A DNA stretch of 14,678 bases from SMXQ01 sp033720855 (GTDB lineage Bacteria > Pseudomonadota > Alphaproteobacteria > SMXQ01), in the NCBI GenBank assembly GCA_033720855.1, contig JAWWBR010000084.1, forward strand, positions 1 through 14,678, in the 5' to 3' direction. The translations under genes were made by a program, and so were the position numbers. The notes below the pieces were generated by a model. That model had not been told where the DNA came from, did no database searches, and saw nothing but the letters and a program-made list of their open reading frames with translations. Positions 7,473-13,939 of this stretch are shown piece after piece (position 1 is the first letter of the stretch; each line of letters opens with the position of its first letter).

Positions 7473-7507
7473 CCCTTCGCCGCCGGGATGGCTCAGGCGG
7501 CGAAGGG
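7473..7507. terminator. Hairpin at the convergent ends of the cupin and racemase-like genes
   Basis: CCCTTCGCCGCC (7473-7484) and GGCGGCGAAGGG (7496-7507) form a perfect 12-bp stem with an 11-base loop. It lies 28 bases after the cupin stop, and its right arm is the last codons of the minus-strand gene. The position suits a bidirectional terminator, but neither side has a T tract, so Rho-assisted ending or a 3' protective stem is as likely. Confidence 0.45.
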
Positions 7508-8230
7508 CGGCATGGTCGCCAGGAGGCGCCCGTGGCCCTCGATCGGCTGCCGCCGGCCCAGCTGGGTGAGGATGTACCAGCAGCGCACCACCACCGGGTG
7601 CAAAACCGGGATCTCCAGCGCCGCCTCCAACGATTCCAGGACGTCGAGGACACGCCAGTCGCTGCCCAGGATGTAGAGCGCCTCGGCGCCGTCCGGCTCG
7701 CCGGCGAAGGAGCGGACGATGCGGTCGCCGATCTCCGCCGTCGTCAGGTCGTAGACCTCCTCGTCCTCGGCCACCGGTTTGCCCATGGCCAGCACCTCGA
7801 AGCCGGCATCGGTGAAATACTTGCGGAAGGCCTCGGCCAGCTCTCCCGAAAACGGCGTGTAGCCGACGAAGCGGTTGATGCCGAGCGCCCGCATCGCCGC
7901 CACCTGGGTCGATCCGGTGGTGAAGACGGGCACGCCGAAGCGCGCCTGCCAGTCGGCGATGTAGCGCGACTCCGCGGCGTAACCCTGCAGCATGAACGGC
8001 GGCGCCCCCTCGGGGTGGATCAGGTCCGCGCCCCTGGCCGCCAGCGCCGCCACCTTCTCCTCGTAGGCCGGCATGGCGGTGCGGAACTCGTCCAGCGACT
8101 TGTAGGCGAAGCCCATGTATTCGTAGTCCATCTCGATGTCGTCGGGCAGCAACGCCTCGAGGTCTTCGCGCGATTCGGAGTCATTGGTCGGCTTGACCAT
8201 GCCGAGGCGGACGGTGGCGGTCCCGTTCAT
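7493..8230 (-). CDS. Asp/Glu racemase / maleate isomerase / arylmalonate decarboxylase superfamily protein, copy 1
   Basis: This 245-residue soluble protein has the two-lobed alpha/beta pattern of the superfamily: an N-terminal strand VRLGMVKP, the central segment VPVFTTGSTQVAAMRALG, then INRFVGYTPFSGELAEAF (the TPY/TPF region), and a C-terminal ALYILGSDWRVLDVLESLE. Family enzymes use one or two cysteines for proton transfer, in the loop after the third strand and before the C-terminal helix. Here those places read IHPEGAPPF and YILGSDWR, with no Cys. The only cysteine is C217 in VVVRCWYIL. The protein is roughly 70-75% identical to its upstream neighbour and starts with an ATGA overlap on that gene's stop, indicating tandem duplication and translational coupling. 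The superfamily is likely; the reaction is unknown. Confidence 0.82.
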   Translation of the reverse strand: MNGTATVRLGMVKPTNDSESREDLEALLPDDIEMDYEYMGFAYKSLDEFRTAMPAYEEKVAALAARGADLIHPEGAPPFMLQGYAAESRYIADWQARFGVPVFTTGSTQVAAMRALGINRFVGYTPFSGELAEAFRKYFTDAGFEVLAMGKPVAEDEEVYDLTTAEIGDRIVRSFAGEPDGAEALYILGSDWRVLDVLESLEAALEIPVLHPVVVRCWYILTQLGRRQPIEGHGRLLATMPPFAA

Positions 8231-8967
8231 GACGCGAACGGTGGCATCGTGGCCAACAGGCGCCCGTGGCCCTCGATCGGCGTCGCGCGGCCGAGCCTGG
8301 TCAGGATATACCAGCAGCGCACCACCACCGGATGCAGCACCGGCACGCCCAGCGCCGCCTCGATGTCTTCGATCACGTCCAGCACGCGCCAGCCGCTGCC
8401 CAGGATATAAAGCGCCTGGCTTGCGCCCGGGACCGATCGGTAGGCCTCGATGATGCGGTCGCGGATCTGATCGGTGGTGAGGTCGTAGACGTCATCGGCG
8501 TCGTCGACGGGCTTGCCCATGTAAAGGACCTCGAAACCGGCATCGCTGAAATACTTGCGGAAGGCCTCGGCGAGCTCGCCGGCGAACGGGGTATATCCGA
8601 TGAAACGCTCGACGCCGAGCGCTTTGAGCGCCGCCACCTGGGTGGTGCCGGTGGTGAACACCGGCACCCCGAATTGGCTCTCCCATTCCTGGATATAGGC
8701 GGCCTCCGCGGCGAAGCCCTGGAGCATGAAGGGCGGCGCCCCTTCGGGATGGATCAGTTGGGCGCCCTTGGCGGCGACGGCCGCGACCTTCTCGCCATAG
8801 GTCGGCATCGCGTTGCGGAACTCGTCGAGCGACTTGTAGGCGAACCCCATGTATTCGGGGATCATCTCGATGTCGTCGGGCAGCAGGGCCTCGAGATCCG
8901 CGAGAGAATGCGAATCGGTGCTCGGCTTGATCACGCCGAGACGGATGGTTTCGGATGGTTCGCTCAT
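8227..8967 (-). CDS. Asp/Glu racemase / maleate isomerase / arylmalonate decarboxylase superfamily protein, copy 2
   Basis: This 246-residue protein is the upstream member of the tandem pair, with a strong GGAGGAGG Shine-Dalgarno before its ATG. It shares long identical blocks with copy 1, including EYMGFAYKSLDEFR, LIHPEGAPPFMLQG, GELAEAFRKYF, VLHPVVVRCWYILT and GHGRLLATMPPFA. It also lacks cysteine at both usual catalytic sites (IHPEGAPPF and YILGSGWR); C218 is its only cysteine. Conservation of so many polar residues suggests both copies are active, either with a non-cysteine mechanism or as a decarboxylase-like or binding protein. It follows the dienelactone-hydrolase-like gene by about 99 bases, with a strong hairpin between. 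The two copies may form a heteromer or have split substrate ranges; both ideas are inference. Confidence 0.82.
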   Translation of the reverse strand: MSEPSETIRLGVIKPSTDSHSLADLEALLPDDIEMIPEYMGFAYKSLDEFRNAMPTYGEKVAAVAAKGAQLIHPEGAPPFMLQGFAAEAAYIQEWESQFGVPVFTTGTTQVAALKALGVERFIGYTPFAGELAEAFRKYFSDAGFEVLYMGKPVDDADDVYDLTTDQIRDRIIEAYRSVPGASQALYILGSGWRVLDVIEDIEAALGVPVLHPVVVRCWYILTRLGRATPIEGHGRLLATMPPFAS

Positions 8968-9014
8968 GACGCCTCCTCCGGCCCCTGCGTCTTCGCGCGC
9001 GGTGGCCGTATCGG

Positions 9015-9045
9015 GCGCCGCCGCCGGCAGCCTCGGCGGCGGCGC
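9015..9045 (-). terminator. 12-bp GC hairpin between the hydrolase and the racemase-like pair
   Basis: GCGCCGCCGCCG (9015-9026) and CGGCGGCGGCGC (9034-9045) form a perfect 12-bp stem with a 7-base loop. No T tract follows on the transcribed strand. It probably slows exonucleases or partly attenuates transcription within an operon rather than ending it. Stem and loop sizes are close to those of the tctC-tctB hairpin. Confidence 0.5.
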
Positions 9046-9066
9046 GTATTGTCCCCTGCCCTCGCC

Positions 9067-9783
9067 CTAGGCGGCGAGCGACTCCTTGAGGAAATCGACG
9101 GTCCGGCTCCACGCCAGCTTGGCGTTCTCCGGGTGGTGGCGGTCCGGGTTATCGTCGTTGTGGAAGGCGTGCTTGCCGCCTTCGTACATGTGGATCGTGT
9201 AATCGGTCCCCGCCGCCTTCAGGGCTTCCTCGTAGCCCGGCACCCCGGCATTGATGTTCTCATCCAGGCTGCCGTAGTTGAGCAGCATGCGCGCCTTGAT
9301 CTTGGGCACGTCCTCGTCGGCCGGCGAACGGCCGTAGAAAACGACGCCGGCATCGAGCTCGGGGTCGTGCACGGCGAGCTGGTTCGAAAGCGCCCCGCCC
9401 CAGCAGAAGCCGACGCTGCCGACCTTGCCGTTGCTGTCGGGCCGGCTTCGGGCATAGGCCGCGGCGGCGACGGCATCGCCGGTGATCTTGGCCATGTCCA
9501 GCGACCGGGTCTTTTCCACCGCCTCGTCGGCGTCGTCGGGGGTGCCGCCGACCTGGCTCTGGAAATCCGGCGCCACGGCGATGAACCCGGCCACCGCGGC
9601 GCGGCGGGCGACGTCCTTGATGTGGGGCTGCAGGCCCCGGTTCTCGTGAATGATGACGACCGCGGGCGCGTTGTCGGCACCGGCGGGCTTGGCCACATAG
9701 GCGCTGACCGTGCCCGATGCGCCCTCGAAGCTGACGGTTTCGGTTTCGATGCGTGAATCGTCTTCGGGTATCTGTGCAGGCAA
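9067..9783 (-). CDS. Dienelactone hydrolase family protein (TTG start)
   Basis: This 238-residue alpha/beta hydrolase has the dienelactone hydrolase triad: the nucleophile Cys127 in GFCWGG, Asp174 in GSLDENI and His205 in GGKHAFHND. Glu47 in HENRGLQPHIKDVARR matches the conserved glutamate that holds the cysteine in its resting state. The family hydrolyses dienelactone in chlorocatechol and aromatic ring-cleavage routes, and related esters. The start is a TTG at 9783, placed 5 bases after an AGGGAGG Shine-Dalgarno. No in-frame ATG or GTG exists upstream before the neighbouring glycosyltransferase gene, so the unusual start is well supported. It is probably the first gene of a unit with the racemase-like pair. 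The true substrate is not known. Confidence 0.92.
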   Translation of the reverse strand: MPAQIPEDDSRIETETVSFEGASGTVSAYVAKPAGADNAPAVVIIHENRGLQPHIKDVARRAAVAGFIAVAPDFQSQVGGTPDDADEAVEKTRSLDMAKITGDAVAAAAYARSRPDSNGKVGSVGFCWGGALSNQLAVHDPELDAGVVFYGRSPADEDVPKIKARMLLNYGSLDENINAGVPGYEEALKAAGTDYTIHMYEGGKHAFHNDDNPDRHHPENAKLAWSRTVDFLKESLAA

Positions 9784-9904
9784 TGGAACCTCCCTGAGTT
9801 CGGTGACGGGACGGCCTTGGCGGGCCGCTCGCCGTAACAGTAACGCATTTCCCGCCGCGGGTCTCCCCGGCAGTACGGCGACGGCCGCGTGACCGGGCCG
9901 AGGC

Positions 9905-11434
9905 TCAACGCGCGGGGCGCTGCGGCCCCTTCGGCGGGGCGTCCTCGCGCTGATAGACCATCCAGTCGAACCCCGAAAGCCCCCAATGGCGGAACACGGC
10001 CTTGAGCCGGTAGGTGCCGAGGCCGACGCGGACGCGCCCGGGCGGCGGGGCGGGATCGGCCGCCGCCGACGGCCCCCGGTGTTTGACCACCCACCCGGGC
10101 GGCAGCCCATGGCGATATGTGCGCACCCGATCGACCCTGAGCCGCCGTCCGCCGACGGACTCCACCGGATAAGGGGCCACGCTCATCATCAGGCGGAAGC
10201 GGTGATCGGCGGCGATCACCACCGGCTGGCCCGCCGCCGGCCTTGCGGCTTCGGCGATGAACCGGAGCACCGCAAGGCCATCGCCCCGGCCGTGGGCGAG
10301 AAACCGCGCATGCGCCTGGATGCTGCCCGCCGCCATCACCGCAAGCACCCCGGCGCAGGCCACCTTGCCGGCCACGCCCGCGCGCCAGGCGGCGCCCAGC
10401 CCCGCGGCCGCGAGCGGCAGCAGGAACACCAGCGCGAACAGGTAATAGCGGCCGTAGGCCGAGGCCGGGCTGGCGGCGGCAAACAGCAGCGCCGGCAGGC
10501 CCAGCACGGCGAGGGCATAGAGCGGCCAGTCCTGCGCGCCCCGGCGGGCCAGGTACGCGATCAGCGCCGCCGCCGCCGCCCCCACCAGGGCCAGCGCCGC
10601 CCAGGCGGGAAGGGCCAGCGGCAGGCTGAGTAGCAGCTTCGCCATCTCGCCCACCTGCTCGACGAAGCGCCCGTCGAACCCCTCGCGGCTGCCGCCGCCG
10701 CCGAAGTCGAGGCCGTTGGCCCGGATCGCGGCGAGGAACAGGAGGGCGAGCGCCAGGTAGGCCGCGGTCACGGGCGTGAAATACCGCACCGCCCAGCCCT
10801 GGGCGGCGGCCACGGACCGGGTCGCGCGGTAGCGCGCCGCGATCACCCAGAGCCCCAGTGCCAGCGCCCCGAGCGCGCCCGAGACGTGAAACAAAAGGGC
10901 GGCGGTCAGCGCCAGGGCGACCCAGTAGCGCCGCGCGATGGTGCCGGCCCGAAGGTCCGCCCCGATCAGCCAGAAGGCGGTGAGCAGGCAAAACATCATC
11001 GGCCCGTAGCCCCGGGCCTCGGAGGCGAAATGCACCATCGGATAGGAGCCCGCCACCAGGGCCATGGCGATCAGCGCCTCCGCCCGCCCCCGCCGGCGCC
11101 CGATCAGCCCGGCGATGGCGATGGCCCCGGTGCCGAGCACGATCGCCGGCAGGCGGTAGACCAGGGGATCGGGGTCCGGGCCCAGGAACCAGGCATAGAC
11201 GCCGTAGAGCGGATGGACGTTGTCGTGCTGCACCGACCAGAAGATGTGGAACGGCGTCGGCGCCCGCTCGGCCAGCAGCCTGAGCGTCCAGATCTCGTCC
11301 AGCCACAGCGGCCCCAAGGCGCCCAAGATGCGCAAGATGAGCCCGGCGCCGACGACCGCCGCCGCCGCCCACCACCAGGCGGCGGTGAGCCCCCCGCGCG
11401 CCTCGTCTGTCGCCAATCGATCGCTCGCCCTCAC
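9905..11434 (-). CDS. Membrane glycosyltransferase, GT39/ArnT-like (PMT superfamily)
   Basis: This 509-residue, Ala/Leu-rich multi-pass membrane protein has about ten to twelve helices. The first extracytoplasmic loop has the acidic motif LWLDEIWTL (D46, E47), where the family's catalytic Asp lies, followed by HDNVHPLYGVYAWFLG. A later loop has FASEARGYGPMMF, matching the S-x-EAR-Y motif of bacterial GT39/GT83-like proteins. The hydrophilic C-terminal domain begins near residue 390. Such enzymes transfer sugars from polyprenyl-phosphate donors to lipid A, cell-envelope glycans or proteins on the outer face of the inner membrane. The start is a GTG with only a weak upstream purine stretch, so it is uncertain; a TTG six codons later is possible. 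It stands apart from the flanking operons, and the acceptor is unknown. Confidence 0.85.
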   Translation of the reverse strand: MRASDRLATDEARGGLTAAWWWAAAAVVGAGLILRILGALGPLWLDEIWTLRLLAERAPTPFHIFWSVQHDNVHPLYGVYAWFLGPDPDPLVYRLPAIVLGTGAIAIAGLIGRRRGRAEALIAMALVAGSYPMVHFASEARGYGPMMFCLLTAFWLIGADLRAGTIARRYWVALALTAALLFHVSGALGALALGLWVIAARYRATRSVAAAQGWAVRYFTPVTAAYLALALLFLAAIRANGLDFGGGGSREGFDGRFVEQVGEMAKLLLSLPLALPAWAALALVGAAAAALIAYLARRGAQDWPLYALAVLGLPALLFAAASPASAYGRYYLFALVFLLPLAAAGLGAAWRAGVAGKVACAGVLAVMAAGSIQAHARFLAHGRGDGLAVLRFIAEAARPAAGQPVVIAADHRFRLMMSVAPYPVESVGGRRLRVDRVRTYRHGLPPGWVVKHRGPSAAADPAPPPGRVRVGLGTYRLKAVFRHWGLSGFDWMVYQREDAPPKGPQRPAR

Positions 11435-11644
11435 CCCGCGCTCACCCCCACTCCCGCGGCTCGCCGCCGCTGGTGTCCGCCGGGATACGGTACACGCAAA
11501 TGCGGGGCGGGACGTATTGGGCTATGGCAGGCCGCTCGATCAACAGGTCGCAACTGCGGCCTTAGAGGATTCATCGCTATTCATAACCGCTCATTCGCGA
11601 CCCCCGCGGCTGTCCAACATCCATCCGGCTTGTCAAGGTTCGCT

Positions 11645-13183
11645 CTAATGCACGGACTGGTCTTTCCTACCCTGAAAAAATTCGATCATCTTCTTGATAT
11701 CGAAACAATAATATCCACAGTACTTGACGAGGTGCGAACCGCTGATGCCGGTCGAGGCCGCGAATTGAAAATCCTTTTGCGCCGCCTCGATTTTTCCCGA
11801 CTTGAAACTCTTCGATGCCCTAATCAACAGCGCGAGACTTAGGTTGTTCCGCGCCGACGGATAGTCCATTTCTGCCAGCGCCCGCTTGCCATATTCTATG
11901 GCACCGTCGATGTGATTAAGCGTGAATAACAAGAAACTGGCGTAATTTCCCAGCACCCAGGCATTTTTTGGCGCCATGGCTATTCGTCTTTTGTAAATTT
12001 CATGAACTTTAGCGACCTGACCGGTCTTCTCATATGCGGCCTGCAGCAGTTCACTCGACGTCACGCCGAGGCGCTCGAGAATCGCTACGGTTTCCCTATA
12101 ACGTCCCTCAGCAAAATGGAGTTGGGCCAGGCTCTTAAGGATCTCATCTTGGGGCACGGCGCTTTCTTTTTCAGCCTCGTCAATTAGACGATGGGCCTTC
12201 GTGAAATCGCCCATGCTGATCGCAAGTCTTACGCGCAATCCCAAGGCTCTGGCGCGGACAGGCTCCCGGTGACTTATCGACGCCAATATTCGCTCAGCCT
12301 CCGCGACAAATCGCGGATCGTACTTATCGACATAGTTTTCGGTAACGAGGTAACCCCGAACCATAAGCAGCCTTGCCATCAGTAAATCGGCTTCGGGCAG
12401 GTTCGGGGTTTGTTGCTTCTGTCTCGTTACGATTTCGTAGGCGTAAACCAGATGCTCCCTCCGCCCGGAATATTCGTGGATCAACCTTTCCGCGACGCGC
12501 AGCCTTTCGGACGGTTTTCGAAAGTACGCGAATACAATAGACGCCAGGTTTTGGCTCGCGCCGGACCTCCCCGAATCAGGCGCGTACTTAATAATGATGA
12601 CTGCCGCAGCGACCAGTGCCTTGCCGTTGTCTTTCGACCGTACCAAGGCTTGTTCGGCAAATGTTACGGCTTCCGGAATATGCCCCTTGGCCTCCAATAG
12701 CTTTGCCCAATTATAATAGAACCAAGGATCTTCCATGGCGTGCCCCCTTGCGGCTTGCAAAGACCTCTCGGCGTTCTCATAGTCATGGAGGTTGGTATAG
12801 ACATGGCCTGCAAGAACATACGATTTTGCATATGCAGGATCCTTGGCCTGGATATCTTTGATGATTTCTAGCGCCTCCCTATTCGCATCCATATAGCGAT
12901 CTTCGGTGTATCCCTTCATGATCACCAAGCGTGCTTTTTCAATGTATGCCGGTAGAAAACCTGGTTCTGACGCGATCAAGCTATCGATTAGGTAACCCGC
13001 TTTTTGCAGCTTTTCGCGCTCCCCGCTCCAATCGTTCAATGTGTTCTGGGCTTCGAGGTAAATCTCCTTGTGGACTTGGTTGAGCGCATCGACGTTGGTG
13101 CTGTATTCGCCAGCCCAACATGTGCTGGCCAAAAAGGCGCAGCAAATGAAATAAACCAGTGCGGCCTTACGCTGAGTCAACAT
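11645..13183 (-). CDS. Secreted TPR-repeat protein of unknown function
   Basis: This 512-residue protein has a signal peptide (MLTQRKAALVYFICCAFLAS, cleavage probably after CWA). Helical tetratricopeptide-like repeats cover most of the chain. Recognisable units include AKSYVLAGHVYTNLHDYENA, PWFYYNWAKLLEAKGHIPEA, LKSLAQLHFAEGRYRETVAI and AWVLGNYASFLLFTLNHIDG. TPR proteins scaffold protein complexes, here probably in the periplasm. ATG 13183 is preferred because it places the signal peptide at the N-terminus and follows GAGGG. An upstream in-frame start would add 19 residues that do not resemble a leader. Base composition is clearly poorer in GC than in the catabolic genes, with more A/T-ending codons, suggesting transfer. 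It lies downstream of the Rhs toxin/immunity genes, but a functional link is only a guess. The 210 bases after its stop hold no gene that I can see. Confidence 0.8.
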   Translation of the reverse strand: MLTQRKAALVYFICCAFLASTCWAGEYSTNVDALNQVHKEIYLEAQNTLNDWSGEREKLQKAGYLIDSLIASEPGFLPAYIEKARLVIMKGYTEDRYMDANREALEIIKDIQAKDPAYAKSYVLAGHVYTNLHDYENAERSLQAARGHAMEDPWFYYNWAKLLEAKGHIPEAVTFAEQALVRSKDNGKALVAAAVIIIKYAPDSGRSGASQNLASIVFAYFRKPSERLRVAERLIHEYSGRREHLVYAYEIVTRQKQQTPNLPEADLLMARLLMVRGYLVTENYVDKYDPRFVAEAERILASISHREPVRARALGLRVRLAISMGDFTKAHRLIDEAEKESAVPQDEILKSLAQLHFAEGRYRETVAILERLGVTSSELLQAAYEKTGQVAKVHEIYKRRIAMAPKNAWVLGNYASFLLFTLNHIDGAIEYGKRALAEMDYPSARNNLSLALLIRASKSFKSGKIEAAQKDFQFAASTGISGSHLVKYCGYYCFDIKKMIEFFQGRKDQSVH

Positions 13184-13243
13184 CGCACCCTCACATCGAA
13201 ATCTGGCGGGGCTTTCCGGGCCACTCTCCGATCTCGCCACGAT

Positions 13244-13489
13244 CTAAATTTTGATCGCGCGGGCAATCCTCCACTTTCCGGCGCATCGATGAGAGCCGGT
13301 CTTCCTTAACGGCCGGTTTATTAAAGCAACATTCCTGCACCACCCGTTCCTGAGGCCACTGCGAAGCCCTATCTTTTCCAAGAGCGTCTCCGCCTCTCCG
13401 AAGGGGGTGAAGGACCCATCCCAGACGATGGTCTTGTTGGCATCCGTCAGCGCCTGGGGGGCGCCGAGGTGATCCATGAACCCCTGATA
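13244..13489 (-). pseudogene. Displaced Rhs-core fragment
   Basis: Codons from 13489 to about 13370 encode YQGFMDHLGAPQALTDANKT, then IVWDGSFTPFGEAETLLEKI. This matches the Rhs-core segment DHLGTP...LTDANG...W...PFGEA. The frame then runs through unrelated sequence to a stop at 13244. In an intact Rhs protein this piece comes just before the QYFDAETGTHYNYFRDYDP segment seen at the window's right edge. It begins two codons after the candidate immunity gene's stop and in that same frame. This is the pattern of an orphan left by replacement of an Rhs C-terminal cassette. No toxin domain follows it. The rest of the 312-base stretch between 13184 and 13495 contains only an AT-rich spot near 13240-13255 and the TPR gene's leader. 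Confidence 0.75.
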
Positions 13490-13495
13490 TGATCG

Positions 13496-13939
13496 TCATG
13501 CGATCTTGTCGCCGTAGATGACCTCGATCACCTCGCGGTGGGTCTTGGCTTTGCGCACCTCCTCCTTGATTTCCTCGACGCCGATCCCCGATTCCCACAT
13601 CCCCTTCTGGTAATCGATGTAGGTGATGACTTTCTTCTTGAAGGCATCGAGGGGAATGTGCTCGGGGTCAGACAGCTGGAAAGCTGCTCTTAGGACCCTG
13701 GAATTAAACATCAGGATCTCAACCGGCCATTTCCACCAGGGATTGGCAATCTCGACACGGCACACGCCTTCGATTTCTCGAATCAAGCCGTTTGAATCAA
13801 CCAGGCTCATCCCTTCGAAATAGCGTTTCTTCAATGTCGATCGACCGCATTCACCGAATTTTTCAGCACTTTTGACAACCCACATGAAACGTCCATTAGG
13901 GCAAAATTCGAGCAGCGGATATTCAATGTCAGCAACCAC
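13496..13939 (-). CDS. Candidate immunity protein for the Rhs toxin
   Basis: This 147-residue protein belongs to no family I can name. It is soluble, charged and without a signal peptide, so it is probably cytoplasmic. It has Trp/Phe-rich segments (FMWVVKSAEKFGE, ANPWWKWPVEILMF) and a helical C-terminus rich in Lys and Glu (VEEIKEEVRKAKTHREVIEV). The GTG start overlaps the 3' end of the Rhs gene by 11 bases and is preceded by AAAGGA at 7 bases. Such tight coupling directly after an Rhs toxin tip is the usual place of the cognate immunity gene, which would bind and block the toxin in the producing cell. The role is inferred from position. Codon use is poorer in GC, like the toxin tip. Confidence 0.7.
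   Translation of the reverse strand: MVADIEYPLLEFCPNGRFMWVVKSAEKFGECGRSTLKKRYFEGMSLVDSNGLIREIEGVCRVEIANPWWKWPVEILMFNSRVLRAAFQLSDPEHIPLDAFKKKVITYIDYQKGMWESGIGVEEIKEEVRKAKTHREVIEVIYGDKIA

Noticed and set aside
9784..10110. Upstream extension of the dienelactone-hydrolase frame into the glycosyltransferase gene
   Set aside because: The added residues overlap the C-terminal coding region of the glycosyltransferase, look non-native, and lack a ribosome-binding site. The TTG with AGGGAGG is far better.
9219..11375. 718-codon minus-strand open frame across the glycosyltransferase and hydrolase genes
   Set aside because: It is in a different frame from both real genes; the translation is low-complexity Arg/Gly/Ala without domains, while the other frame gives intact GT39-like and dienelactone-hydrolase proteins.
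11631..11636. Perfect TTGACA hexamer on the minus strand upstream of the glycosyltransferase gene
   Set aside because: No acceptable -10 lies 16-18 bases downstream (ACAGCC at 17), so I do not call a promoter.
13100..13183. Lipoprotein signal (lipobox) in the TPR protein
   Set aside because: The residues before the cysteine are A-S-T; threonine at -1 does not fit the lipobox, so ordinary signal peptidase I cleavage after CWA is preferred.
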